This document shows, in pieces, positions 44,975 through 53,408 of a stretch of DNA of 64,000 nucleotides (positions are counted from its first letter, which is position 1; each line of letters starts with the position of its first letter). The notes beneath the pieces were generated by a model that made no database searches, had not been told where the DNA came from, and saw only the letters and a program-made list of their open reading frames with translations. The DNA lies in contig JAEWJM010000007.1 in the NCBI GenBank assembly GCA_023386585.1, positions 69,223-133,222 of the forward strand, read 5' to 3'. A program made the position numbers and the translations under genes. Source of the DNA: Bacteroidota bacterium (GTDB taxonomy: Bacteria; Bacteroidota; Bacteroidia; Flavobacteriales; Flavobacteriaceae).

Positions 44975-45356
44975 CCGGATTTTTCTGGTGATCGCACTGT
45001 CCTGGACGGCGCTGATCACATTCCTGTGTCTTGTCAACTCGCAGGCGCTGCCCGGAATTGAGGTGGAAAATGTCGACAAATGGGTCCACGGCTCATTGTA
45101 TTTTTTCTTTACGCTTTTCTGGTTCTTTTTTTTCAGGACACAATTGGCCGAGCTGGAGCTGTTCCGCATATTGCAGTTCGTATTTCTGATTTCGGGATTG
45201 TTCGGCGTAATGATCGAGCTTGCGCAAGAGTTCTTTACCACGACACGCCAAGCCGATATCGACGACGTTTTTGCCAACATGACCGGATCGCTGATCGCCG
45301 TGCTAATGCTGTATGTTATCGACAAGTTTCGCCAGTCGCGGCAACTTCCCGGATAA
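44943..45356 (+). CDS. VanZ-like membrane protein
   Basis: 137 residues starting at an ATG inside gcvH (32-base overlap). Four hydrophobic segments and the VanZ-family blocks NVDKWVHGSLYFFFTLFW and MIELAQEFFTTTRQADIDDV are present. The VanZ name comes from teicoplanin resistance, but chromosomal members have no settled role and no resistance should be read into it here. The overlap with gcvH suggests translational coupling. This gene pair after sprA occurs in other flavobacteria. Confidence 0.85.
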   Translation: MSTTRRSLAGNRIFLVIALSWTALITFLCLVNSQALPGIEVENVDKWVHGSLYFFFTLFWFFFFRTQLAELELFRILQFVFLISGLFGVMIELAQEFFTTTRQADIDDVFANMTGSLIAVLMLYVIDKFRQSRQLPG

Positions 45357-45364
45357 ACAAAAAA

Positions 45365-45398
45365 ATAGTCCTGCTTCGGCGGGATTTATTTATTTTTA
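45365..45398 (+). terminator. Terminator after the VanZ-like gene
   Basis: AGTCCTGC, a TTCG tetraloop and GCGGGATT form the stem with G-T pairs. Only a short T-rich run follows, so the terminator looks moderate in strength. Confidence 0.55.
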
Positions 45399-45411
45399 TG
45401 GATATAATACA

Positions 45412-46161
45412 ATGAAAATGGACATTCGGCAATACCTTGATTCGACTTATCTGAAAACGCCGGAGCAGGCGGGACTTTCACCTAAAGACAACCTGCAGAT
45501 GGTTCGCAGCCTGGTAGAGGAAGCGATCGCCGAACGGTTCAAGCTTGTGATGATCCGTCCCGACCATGTAGCTTTTGCGAAAAAGCTGATTGCCGATGCA
45601 GATTCGCCCGTGGCAGTTGGCACCGTGATCGATTTTCCCGATGGAAACGGAAAGCTCGAACACAAGCTTCGTGAAGCCGAACAGGCGATAGCAGATGGCG
45701 CTGACGAATTGGATTTTGTATCCGATTATCAAGCTTTCAAAACAGGCGACAAGGAGGCTTTCAAAGAAGAAATACTTCAATGCACAAGACTCGGGCTTTC
45801 GCATCTGAAAATTGTCAAATGGATAATTGAAGTCGCTGCGCTCACCAACGAAGAGATTGCGCAAATCAGCGCCTTCATCAAACACATTGTATTCGACCAC
45901 ATCCCGCAGGACCAGCACGAATCGGTTTTTGTGAAATCGTCGACCGGCTTTTTCAAAACGGAAGGAGGAAAGCCAAACGGAGCGACGCGTGAAGCGATTG
46001 CCATCATGCTTGAAAACGCTGCGCCATTGCCGGTAAAGGCTGCGGGTGGCGTTCGTTCGTATGAGGAAGCTGTCGAAATGATCAACCTTGGCGTGAAGCG
46101 CATCGGAACTTCCTCGGCAAAATCAATTGCCGACGGCGCAGGTTCGGTGGGAAACTATTAA
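45412..46161 (+). CDS. deoC: Deoxyribose-phosphate aldolase
   Basis: 249 residues from the ATG at 45412 (45418 is an alternative). The TIM-barrel aldolase motifs are DSTYLKTPEQ (acidic N-terminal motif), FKLVMIRPDHVAFAKK, AVGTVIDFPDGN and the Schiff-base region VKSSTGFFKTEGG. KAAGGVRSYEEA supplies the phosphate-binding loop. The typical DeoC block CVNP is replaced here by MIRPDH, as in the longer DeoC subfamily. It splits deoxyribose 5-phosphate to glyceraldehyde 3-phosphate and acetaldehyde. remB follows 9 bases later. Confidence 0.9.
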   Translation: MKMDIRQYLDSTYLKTPEQAGLSPKDNLQMVRSLVEEAIAERFKLVMIRPDHVAFAKKLIADADSPVAVGTVIDFPDGNGKLEHKLREAEQAIADGADELDFVSDYQAFKTGDKEAFKEEILQCTRLGLSHLKIVKWIIEVAALTNEEIAQISAFIKHIVFDHIPQDQHESVFVKSSTGFFKTEGGKPNGATREAIAIMLENAAPLPVKAAGGVRSYEEAVEMINLGVKRIGTSSAKSIADGAGSVGNY

Positions 46162-46170
46162 AAATCAAAC

Positions 46171-48273
46171 ATGAACAAACTCTACACTTTTTTAATACTT
46201 CTTTCTTTCGGATTCGCGAATTCACAGATTGTCTCGGATCAATTTCCGGTTTTTCCCGGTTGCGAATCGACCGCCCCGGCCGAAATGGAAACCTGCTTTA
46301 ACAATAAGATTCAGGAGTTTGTTTATGCCGGCTTCAAAATGCCCTCGAATGTGCCTTCCGATTTCTCAGGAAGCCTGGTTGTTCTTTTCGAAGTTGATGC
46401 GGAAGGAAAATTTAAAGTCCAATATGTAGATTCGCCGATACCCGAACTTGCTGACGAGATTAAGCGCGTTTTCGCGACGCTGCCTAAAATTTCGCCGCCG
46501 GCCCATAACGGAAATCCGACTTATGCTAAATATACGTTCCGAATGGCATTTCCGATGCAGTCGGCAACGGCTGTCGCAGTAAAGTCGTCTGATGCAGACC
46601 AGAAATCAATTGGTACCAAAAAAGGAAAACCTGATGAGCCGGAATTGAATGAATACGCCGCTGTGAAGTCGGAGCCCTACGACAATCCCGAATTCAAGAG
46701 CACGATGAACATTCCGTTTTCGCACAGTTATTATGCGCAATTTGACATGGCGATCAACCAGGTCGGAAGCAACAATCATACGGGTTCAAAACCGCAGACC
46801 TATGCCGAAGTATCGAAATACTACGATCTCCAGGGTGAATTCGCGAAGTTGCGGATAAATACGTCGACAAGAATTGCCAATAAGTTGTGGAACGCGAATA
46901 CGGTTGAATTTCGGGGAGCCGATTACTGGTTTACCTTAAATCCGATCATTGATTTTGAAGTTGGCAAGAGCAGCGACCTTGATCACAGCACCTTTATAAA
47001 TACCCGCGGACTCCAATTCCGTGGCGGGCTGGGCGAGCAGGTGACGTTTACGACCTCGATTTATGAAAGCCAGGGCCGGTTCGCCGATTACTTTAACGAT
47101 TATGCCGAGTCGATTGCGCCATCAGGCGGCGGACCTGCAATAATTCCCGGTGTCGGGATTGCGAAGCGTTTTAAAACAGATGCCTACGATTTCCCGCTGG
47201 CCGAGGCGAACCTTTCTTACACGCCGTCGAAGTTTTTCAACCTTCAGCTTGGTTACGGACGAAACTTCATCGGCGACGGTTACCGGTCGCTGCTCGAGAG
47301 CGATGGTGCGAGTCCGTATCCTTATTTCAAGCTCAACACGACTTTCTGGAAGATAAAGTACACCAACACCTACATGTGGCTTAAAGATGTCAGGCCCGAA
47401 GTCACCGAAGACCGTACTTACGAAACAAAATACATGGCCAACCATTACCTGAGCTGGAATGTTTCGAAAAGGATCAACATGGGATTTTTTGAATCGGTGG
47501 TTTGGGCGAACACCAACGGACGTGGCTTCGATGCGAATTTCATCAATCCGATAATATTCTACCGCACGGTTGAATTTTCCTCGTCGGCACGGAGTGGAAA
47601 CGCGCTTTTGGGTGCTACAATGAAGTACAAGGTCAACAATCACATCAACCTATACGGACAATACCTGCTTGACGAATTTTCACTCGAAGACATGAAAGCC
47701 GGCAACAAGAGCTGGAAGAACAAATTTGGCTACCAGATTGGCGGAAAGTACTACAATGCCTTTAAAATCGACAACCTTTTGCTACAGGTTGAATACAATC
47801 ATGTGCGGCCGTATGTTTATGCGCACAGCGACCCGTTGACCAATTATGCACATAACAACCAAAGCATGGGACACCAATGGGGCGGCAATTTCAGCGAGGT
47901 GATCGCGATTGCGCGTTATCATCAGGGACGCTACTTTGGCGATGTTAAAGTCACCTATGGCGTACGTGGACTGGATTTTAACAATGGAACGGATAACTTC
48001 AACTACGGAAGCAACATTTTCAGGAATTACGATGAAGACCGGCCTTATGATGTTGGCGTAAAAATCGGCCAGGGAAATAAGACGACTGTTTTCATTGCCG
48101 ATTTGCAGGCGGGATATCTCGTGAATCCGGCGCTTAACCTGAAGTTGTTCGGAAGCTACATTTACCGGAATTTCGATCCAACGCAGGAAACCGCCGAGAC
48201 TTTCAAGAGAAACACTTCCTGGTTTACGATCGGGTTGCGCTGCGACCTCTTCAACTGGTATTTTGATTATTAA
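46171..48273 (+). CDS. remB: Gliding-motility protein RemB-like (TonB-C-like N-terminus, beta-barrel-like C-terminus)
   Basis: 700 residues. The signal peptide ends near GFANSQ. A small domain resembling the TonB C-terminal fold (about 25-135; FPVFPGCESTAPAEME and VLFEVDAEGKFKVQYVDSP) is followed by a long barrel-like region rich in aromatic strands (for example FFNLQLGYGRNFIGDGYRSL) that resembles capsule-assembly/porin proteins. RemB is a cell-surface protein needed for normal gliding and polysaccharide-related behaviour in F. johnsoniae. It lies near sprA, as in that genome. The gene symbol is by homology of layout, not proven here. Confidence 0.75.
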   Translation: MNKLYTFLILLSFGFANSQIVSDQFPVFPGCESTAPAEMETCFNNKIQEFVYAGFKMPSNVPSDFSGSLVVLFEVDAEGKFKVQYVDSPIPELADEIKRVFATLPKISPPAHNGNPTYAKYTFRMAFPMQSATAVAVKSSDADQKSIGTKKGKPDEPELNEYAAVKSEPYDNPEFKSTMNIPFSHSYYAQFDMAINQVGSNNHTGSKPQTYAEVSKYYDLQGEFAKLRINTSTRIANKLWNANTVEFRGADYWFTLNPIIDFEVGKSSDLDHSTFINTRGLQFRGGLGEQVTFTTSIYESQGRFADYFNDYAESIAPSGGGPAIIPGVGIAKRFKTDAYDFPLAEANLSYTPSKFFNLQLGYGRNFIGDGYRSLLESDGASPYPYFKLNTTFWKIKYTNTYMWLKDVRPEVTEDRTYETKYMANHYLSWNVSKRINMGFFESVVWANTNGRGFDANFINPIIFYRTVEFSSSARSGNALLGATMKYKVNNHINLYGQYLLDEFSLEDMKAGNKSWKNKFGYQIGGKYYNAFKIDNLLLQVEYNHVRPYVYAHSDPLTNYAHNNQSMGHQWGGNFSEVIAIARYHQGRYFGDVKVTYGVRGLDFNNGTDNFNYGSNIFRNYDEDRPYDVGVKIGQGNKTTVFIADLQAGYLVNPALNLKLFGSYIYRNFDPTQETAETFKRNTSWFTIGLRCDLFNWYFDY

Positions 48274-48321
48274 TAGGGAAGTTGACAGAAGCAGCAACTC
48301 GTTTGCATCGCTGCTGCAGCT

Positions 48322-48427
48322 TTAGCCCGGATGGAAGCGGCATCCTTTTTTGTACGGGGCGATCAGTCCTCGGTTTGCAGAATGCAAAAAAGATATAGCG
48401 GACAGCCGGAACAGCTCCTGAATTTTA
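48322..48427 (+). repeat. Dispersed hairpin element, copy D
   Basis: TAGCCCGGATGGAAGCGGC, CATCCTTTTTTG, a 33-base loop and CAAAAAAGATATAGCGGA, then CAGCCGGAACAGCTCCTGAA. The end AGCTCCTGAATTT is shared with copy A. It lies between remB and cyoE. Confidence 0.75.
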
Positions 48428-48483
48428 ACATCAATATTTTCAACTTAGCAAGCGTTAACTCCGAAAAAACGCTCTGTTATTGC

Positions 48484-48491
48484 TATCTTTG
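48484..48491 (+). promoter_or_regulatory. Promoter -7 element of cyoE
   Basis: Perfect TATCTTTG ends 18 bases before the ATG at 48510. It overlaps the longer ORF start and so supports the ATG. Confidence 0.6.
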
Positions 48492-48509
48492 CGGCGATTT
48501 TATAATAAC

Positions 48510-49424
48510 ATGAAAACCGCTTTGGGCACAGCCGGATACACATTTTCTTTAAAAGCAGCGTTCACTGATTTCAGGGAAATTACCAAGGCAGGTCTTGCTG
48601 TCAGCGTTCTGTTTTCTTCAATTGCCGGGTATCTTTTGGGCTTTGACGAATCGCATCCGTTTTCGTGGTCGGTTCTTTTTATGCTGATGATTGGCGGTTA
48701 TTGCATGGTTGGCGCCTCGAATGCATTCAACCAGGTTATCGAAAAAGACCTCGACGCATTGATGGACCGCACCAAAAACCGACCGGTTCCTTCCGGCAGG
48801 ATGTCGCCGCGCCAGGCCTTGGCTGTTGCAATACTTTTAACCATTACCGGTTTGGTTTTGCTGTATGCGATCAACCCGAAGACCGCGATGTTTGGCGCGA
48901 TCTCGATCTTTTTATATGCCTGCGTTTACACTCCGCTCAAAACAATTACGCCGCTTTCGGTGTTTGTAGGAGCGTTTCCCGGGGCGATCCCGTTCATGCT
49001 TGGCTGGGTTGCCGCGACAGGTGAGTTCGGAATTGAGGCGGGCACTTTGTTCCTGATCCAGTTTTTCTGGCAGTTTCCACACTTTTGGGCAATTGGGTGG
49101 TTCTTGTATGAAGATTATGAGAAGGCGGGATTTTTTATGCTTCCGACAGGAAAGCGCGACAAATCGACTTCGCTGCAAACGATATTATATACGGCTTGGC
49201 TGATAATTGCCTCGCTGCTGCCAATGCTGGGCTATACCGGAAAGCTATTCCTCTCGCCGGTTGCCGCGATTTTGGTTTTTGTGCTCGGCCTTTGGATGCT
49301 GTCGAATGCGGTGAAGCTGTACAAACAGCGGACATCCAAAGCAGCCAAAAAGCTTATGCTTGCCAGCGTTTCCTATATAACGCTGTTGCAGGTTATTTAC
49401 ATTGTTGATAAATTTTTACGATAG
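48510..49424 (+). CDS. cyoE: Protohaem IX farnesyltransferase (haem O synthase)
   Basis: 304 residues from the ATG at 48510. The UbiA prenyltransferase fold has about nine transmembrane helices. The prenyl-diphosphate/Mg motif NAFNQVIEKDLDALMDRTKN with NRPVPSGRM is clear, and the second motif YEDYEKAGFFMLP is present. It adds the farnesyl group to haem B to make haem O, precursor of haem A of the aa3 oxidase. The next gene, a subunit III, starts at the base after its stop. Confidence 0.93.
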   Translation: MKTALGTAGYTFSLKAAFTDFREITKAGLAVSVLFSSIAGYLLGFDESHPFSWSVLFMLMIGGYCMVGASNAFNQVIEKDLDALMDRTKNRPVPSGRMSPRQALAVAILLTITGLVLLYAINPKTAMFGAISIFLYACVYTPLKTITPLSVFVGAFPGAIPFMLGWVAATGEFGIEAGTLFLIQFFWQFPHFWAIGWFLYEDYEKAGFFMLPTGKRDKSTSLQTILYTAWLIIASLLPMLGYTGKLFLSPVAAILVFVLGLWMLSNAVKLYKQRTSKAAKKLMLASVSYITLLQVIYIVDKFLR

Positions 49425-50015
49425 ATGAAGACAATTCCAATGACGCCGGAAGAACACAGGGCTCGCACGGCGCGTTCCTACAAGTTGATTTTGGCATTTG
49501 CGATGGTAAGCATGACGATGATGTTTGCCGGATTGACAAGCGCTTTTGTGATCAGTAAATCGCGTGCCGACTGGTTGAAGGATTTCGAAATACCACACGC
49601 GTTTTTTGGAAGTACCGCTGTGATCATTTGCTGCAGCATTACATTTCACCTGGCGAAAAGGGCGATCAAGAAAGACAATCGGAAACTGGTGACGCAGATG
49701 TTGCTGCTGACGCTGGCGCTCGGACTGCTGTTTGTGGCGTTGCAATTTATAGGCTTTAGCCAAATCGTTGCGGCGGGACATTATTTTACCGGAAGCGCGA
49801 GCTCGATCACGACGACTTTCCTGTATATTGTTACGATGACGCACCTCGCGCACCTGCTTGGCGGACTCATAGCGCTGCTGGTCATAATTTATAATCATTT
49901 TAAACAAAAATACAGCTCCGCTCAACCGCTTGGAATTGAACTCGGTGCGATGTACTGGCACTTTTTGGACTTTTTGTGGATTTACCTGTTTTTATTTTTA
50001 TATTTCTTCAAATAA
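49425..50015 (+). CDS. Cytochrome c oxidase subunit III-like protein (first of two)
   Basis: 196 residues beginning directly at the base after the cyoE stop. It has about five transmembrane helices and a heme-copper oxidase subunit III-like pattern: AGLTSAFVISKSRADW, TFLYIVTMTHLAHLLGGLIALL and the closing YWHFLDFLWIYLFLFLYFF. It is shorter than the classic seven-helix subunit III, like the first of two paired subunit III genes common in Bacteroidetes. It probably joins the aa3 oxidase encoded about 20 kb upstream. Confidence 0.88.
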   Translation: MKTIPMTPEEHRARTARSYKLILAFAMVSMTMMFAGLTSAFVISKSRADWLKDFEIPHAFFGSTAVIICCSITFHLAKRAIKKDNRKLVTQMLLLTLALGLLFVALQFIGFSQIVAAGHYFTGSASSITTTFLYIVTMTHLAHLLGGLIALLVIIYNHFKQKYSSAQPLGIELGAMYWHFLDFLWIYLFLFLYFFK

Positions 50016-50025
50016 GAAAAAAACG

Positions 50026-50033
50026 TAAATTTG
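50026..50033 (+). promoter_or_regulatory. Internal promoter -7 element before the second subunit III gene
   Basis: Perfect TAAATTTG, 25 bases before the ATG at 50059. It may give extra transcript of the downstream pair of oxidase genes. Confidence 0.45.
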
Positions 50034-50058
50034 GGAACTTTTTAACCAATTACATTTT

Positions 50059-51081
50059 ATGGAAGCGATTACTGTAAACAGCAACGATAAAATCTGGGGC
50101 GGAGGGAACGAGCCGATGGGCGCGCCGTATGGCAAGCTGATGATGTGGTTCTTCATCGTATCGGATGCGCTCACTTTTTCTGGATTTTTGGCGGCTTATG
50201 GTTTTTCACGTTTTAAATTCATTGGAACATGGCCATTGGCCGATGAGGTGTTTACACACTTTCCATTCATGCATGGTGTTTCGGCACCGATGTACTATGT
50301 TGCCCTGATGACTTTTATCCTGATCTTCTCGTCTGTTACCATGGTTTTGGCAGTAGATGCGGGGCATCAAATGAAGCAAATGAAGGTGGCGTTTTACATG
50401 CTTTTGACAATCGTCGGAGGTTTGATATTCGTTGGTTCACAAGCGTGGGAGTGGAAGAACTTCATCCAGGGCGAATACGGTGCAATTGAGACAAAGGGCG
50501 GCAGCTTGCTCCAGTTTGTTGACAATACCGGAAAACGGGTTGCCCTCGAGGATTTTGCCGCGATGATTCCCGAAGATCGCGAACAACTGACACGAAGCAA
50601 AGGCCTTTGGTTTACTGAGGAAAGTTCATTGCCAACTTATTCAGTTGCGCAAGTTCAGGCAGGATTTAAAGCACATCCCGAGCTATTGATCCGCACCGAA
50701 AAAATATATCAGGACACTCCGGAAGACGCTAAGGATCCACGACTTCAACCGGGTTTGAACCGTCACAAACATAAAGAAATCCTCAACAGGACCGAGTCTG
50801 AAAAAATGCTCGCCAATGCCCATTATGTGGTTGAAGGCGCCAACCTGAAAAGGAACGAATACGGAAGCAGGCTTTTTGCAGATTTCTTTTTCTTCATCAC
50901 TGGTTTCCACGGTTTCCACGTATTTTCGGGGGTGATCATCAACATCATCATCTTCTTCAATATCCTGATGGGTACCTATGAGAAGAGACGCAGCTATGAA
51001 ATGGTTGAGAAAGTTGGTTTGTACTGGCACTTCGTTGACCTTGTTTGGGTATTCGTATTTACCTTCTTCTATCTGGTTTAA
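50059..51081 (+). CDS. Cytochrome c oxidase subunit III
   Basis: 340 residues. The N-terminal half has transmembrane helices with MMWFFIVSDALTFSGFLAAYG. A soluble insertion of about 100 residues (about 145-265; WKNFIQGEYGAIETKGGSLL onward) interrupts it, and the C-terminal helices have FFITGFHGFHVFSGVIIN and YWHFVDLVWVFVFTFFYLV. The family hallmarks G-F-H-x-F-H and WHFVD-x-VW are present. The insertion between helices is typical of the Bacteroidetes version. It stabilises the oxidase core and its proton uptake. It is followed 19 bases later by subunit IV. Confidence 0.92.
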   Translation: MEAITVNSNDKIWGGGNEPMGAPYGKLMMWFFIVSDALTFSGFLAAYGFSRFKFIGTWPLADEVFTHFPFMHGVSAPMYYVALMTFILIFSSVTMVLAVDAGHQMKQMKVAFYMLLTIVGGLIFVGSQAWEWKNFIQGEYGAIETKGGSLLQFVDNTGKRVALEDFAAMIPEDREQLTRSKGLWFTEESSLPTYSVAQVQAGFKAHPELLIRTEKIYQDTPEDAKDPRLQPGLNRHKHKEILNRTESEKMLANAHYVVEGANLKRNEYGSRLFADFFFFITGFHGFHVFSGVIINIIIFFNILMGTYEKRRSYEMVEKVGLYWHFVDLVWVFVFTFFYLV

Positions 51082-51100
51082 TTAAAGAAAGTCTGTTATT

Positions 51101-51460
51101 ATGTCACATACATCACACGAACACGTTTCTAATACAAAGAGGATTTGGTTTGTTTTCGGACTTCTGTCTGTTGTAACCACGGTTGAGGTATTTCTGGGTA
51201 TCACCAAGCCTGATGTGCTTCACATGACAAACATCCTGAGCATGAACCTCCTGAACTGGATCTTCATCATTCTTACGATTGTAAAAGCATACTATATCGT
51301 TTGGGCTTTCATGCACATGGAAGGCGAAAGGTCAAGCCTGCGCTGGGCGGTTGTTTCGTCTGTCGTATTCCTGGTACTGTATCTGATCTTCATCCTGCTG
51401 GTTGAAGCCGATTATATATATGAGGTTTTTAGGACTTCCACTATTAAATGGAATTTTTAA
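51101..51460 (+). CDS. Prokaryotic cytochrome c oxidase subunit IV
   Basis: 119 residues with three transmembrane helices: IWFVFGLLSVVTTVEVFLG, LNWIFIILTIVKAYYIVWAF with HMEGE after it, and WAVVSSVVFLVLYLIFILL. This is the COX4_pro/caa3-type subunit IV pattern. It is an accessory subunit without cofactors. It is the last gene of the cyoE operon, with a terminator 18 bases downstream. Confidence 0.88.
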   Translation: MSHTSHEHVSNTKRIWFVFGLLSVVTTVEVFLGITKPDVLHMTNILSMNLLNWIFIILTIVKAYYIVWAFMHMEGERSSLRWAVVSSVVFLVLYLIFILLVEADYIYEVFRTSTIKWNF

Positions 51461-51478
51461 CAAAACATATTAATTCAC

Positions 51479-51506
51479 AAAAGACGGTTTAAGGCCGTCT
51501 TTTTTT
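51479..51506 (+). terminator. Terminator of the cyoE-coxIV operon
   Basis: AAAAGACGG and CCGTCTTTT form a 9-bp stem with a 7-base loop and a T run. The T run merges with the next promoter. Confidence 0.8.
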
Positions 51507-51513
51507 ATTTTTG
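51506..51513 (+). promoter_or_regulatory. Promoter -7 element of the oxidase assembly operon
   Basis: Perfect TATTTTTG that starts in the T tract of the preceding terminator, 21 bases before the ATG at 51535. Confidence 0.6.
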
Positions 51514-51534
51514 CACCACCGTTACGCTCTTGCG

Positions 51535-52191
51535 ATGAAAAAGAATATTGTCCTTTTTGTGTTGTTCGTCCTTCCCATTGTGGCGTATCTTTTTTTCGCT
51601 TCCGGAATCAACAGCTTCGCCAAACTTCCTGTGGTTACACCTTCTGTTGCCGAGCTTCCCAAATGGCAAAGCCTGAGCGGCGAAAACATTCAACTTACAG
51701 GAAAGATCACCATTCTGGGTTTTGGCGGATCCAATCTGATGGCCAATCGCGGCAACCTTTTTAACCTTAACGAAAAGATCTACCGTCGCTATCACGCATT
51801 CAAAGACCTGCAGTTTGTAATCGTCTGCCCAATCGGCACCGAAAAGGACGCCAAATACATTCTTGACCAGTTTGCAATGCTTACCGATGTTTCACAATGG
51901 AAGTTCGTTTTTGCTCCGGCAAGCGAGATTGAAAGCTTCTACCGCCATTTGAAACTCGCAACACCTCTCGATGAACATGCCGGAACGCCTAATGTGTATA
52001 TAATCGACAAGGAGCGAAACCTGCGCGGACGCAAAGACGCAAAAGAATACAAGGAAGGATACAGCACCTTCCATCTGTCGGAATTGAGTAACGAGATGCT
52101 CGACGATTTTAAAGTTATTTTATACGAATACCGCGCTGCACTCAAGAAAAACCACAACGCGGAAAAAGATTTTACGAAGCATGAAGAATAA
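51535..52191 (+). CDS. Membrane-anchored SCO-like protein lacking the copper cysteines
   Basis: 218 residues from the ATG at 51535. One N-terminal anchor helix (about 5-22) is followed by a periplasmic thioredoxin-like domain. Its layout parallels the SCO protein next door: the strand before the active site reads ITILGFGGSNLMANRGN where SCO has the CxxxC motif, and the closing strand VYIIDKERNLRGR parallels LFALIDKEGNIRCR. There is a single cysteine (VIVCPIG) and no CxxxC, so copper binding by the SCO mechanism is not possible. The 3' end overlaps the SCO gene by 11 bases. Confidence 0.7.
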   Translation: MKKNIVLFVLFVLPIVAYLFFASGINSFAKLPVVTPSVAELPKWQSLSGENIQLTGKITILGFGGSNLMANRGNLFNLNEKIYRRYHAFKDLQFVIVCPIGTEKDAKYILDQFAMLTDVSQWKFVFAPASEIESFYRHLKLATPLDEHAGTPNVYIIDKERNLRGRKDAKEYKEGYSTFHLSELSNEMLDDFKVILYEYRAALKKNHNAEKDFTKHEE

Positions 52192-52864
52192 ATCCTATAT
52201 CGGAATTTCATTGGTGATCCTCATCTTCGGAATCTGGGCAGTGCCGAAGATCGTGAACCGGATTCGCACCAACGACATCGTTAAGGGAAGTAACCTCGAC
52301 AATGTAGCTTCAGGTCCAAAAACCGATGCCAAGCTCGTAAAGATCGGGCCTGTGCCAAAGTTTTCGCTCACAGACCAGAATGGCAAAACCATCACGAATG
52401 TAGATTACCTGGGAAAAGTTTACCTGGTTGAGTTTTTCTTTACCAGTTGTCCGAGCATCTGCCCAAAGATGAACTCTAACATGCTTACCATCCAAAATAC
52501 TTTTTTTGGAAACAACAACTTCGGAATTGCATCGATTACGATCGACCCGCAGCACGACACTCCACAAGTGCTTAAAGAACATGCCAACACACTCGGCGTG
52601 AAATCAACCAACTGGCATTTCCTGACCGGCGACAAAGACTACATTTATTCGCTTGCCAACAAAGGTTTCAATCTTTATGCTGGCGAGAACAGCAAGGTTA
52701 ACGGCGGATTTGAGCACAGCGGCCTTTTCGCACTCATCGACAAAGAAGGCAACATTCGCTGTCGCCGTGACGATTACAACAACCCGATCCTGTATTATGA
52801 CGGACTTGAACCAAAAGGCGTCGAAGCAGTAATGCAGGACATCAAACTTTTGCTGAATGAATAG
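52181..52864 (+). CDS. SCO1/SenC-family copper chaperone for cytochrome oxidase
   Basis: 227 residues with one N-terminal anchor (about 7-24). The copper site is complete: C90 and C94 in FFFTSCPSICPKM, and H179 in GGFEHSGLFALID. SCO proteins deliver copper to, or reduce, the CuA site of oxidase subunit II in the periplasm. It overlaps both neighbours (11 bases upstream, 8 bases downstream), so it is translated in step with them. Confidence 0.93.
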   Translation: MKNKSYIGISLVILIFGIWAVPKIVNRIRTNDIVKGSNLDNVASGPKTDAKLVKIGPVPKFSLTDQNGKTITNVDYLGKVYLVEFFFTSCPSICPKMNSNMLTIQNTFFGNNNFGIASITIDPQHDTPQVLKEHANTLGVKSTNWHFLTGDKDYIYSLANKGFNLYAGENSKVNGGFEHSGLFALIDKEGNIRCRRDDYNNPILYYDGLEPKGVEAVMQDIKLLLNE

Positions 52865-53408
52865 TGAAAGCGGCACAAAGAAAACAAATCGCTATAGCAA
52901 AGCCATCATTGCGGTTTCGATCCTGATTCCGCTGGTAGTCGCCGCTCTTTTTTCGGTCCGATTGAAGGATTTTGGGTTCGATGTGCGTCCACTTACATTC
53001 CTGCCGCCGATCTACGCCACCATCAACGGACTAACAGCAGTGATTTTGATAATTGCGGTACGCGCCATTCGAAACGGAAATCGAAAGCTTCACCAAAAGC
53101 TGATGACGTCGGCGATTGCACTTTCAGCGTTGTTCCTGATTCTTTACATCGCCTATCACATGACTGCCGAATCAACGCCATACGGCGGAACCGGGGTTCT
53201 GCGTTATGTTTACTTTTTCATCCTGATCACGCACATTCTTTTATCGATTGTAATCATTCCGATTGTTTTGGTGACTTACGTTCGCGCGCTTTCAGGCGAT
53301 TTCGTGAGGCACCGCAAAATTGCGAGGTTCGCGTTTCCGCTTTGGCTTTACGTTGCAATCAGCGGAGTTTTGGTTTATCTGATGATATCACCTTATTATG
53401 CTAATTAA
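52857..53408 (+). CDS. DUF420 membrane protein (CtaM/YozB-like)
   Basis: 183 residues with five transmembrane segments. DUF420 hallmarks are PPIYATINGLTAVILI, GNRKLHQKLMTSAIALSA, YIAYHMTAEST and ITHILLSIVIIPIVL, with conserved His residues that could hold a metal. YozB/CtaM members of the family are needed for heme-copper oxidase assembly in Firmicutes. Its overlap with sco (8 bases) and the next gene (11 bases) supports an assembly role here. The exact function is inferred. Confidence 0.85.
   Translation: MNSESGTKKTNRYSKAIIAVSILIPLVVAALFSVRLKDFGFDVRPLTFLPPIYATINGLTAVILIIAVRAIRNGNRKLHQKLMTSAIALSALFLILYIAYHMTAESTPYGGTGVLRYVYFFILITHILLSIVIIPIVLVTYVRALSGDFVRHRKIARFAFPLWLYVAISGVLVYLMISPYYAN

Noticed and set aside
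44943..45356. Glycopeptide resistance from the VanZ-like gene
   Set aside because: VanZ-like genes are common in bacteria without resistance, and no other van genes are nearby.
3326..48427. The four dispersed elements as insertion-sequence remnants or a CRISPR array
   Set aside because: There is no open frame, no target-site duplication could be seen, and the copies are 14-16 kb apart rather than regularly spaced.
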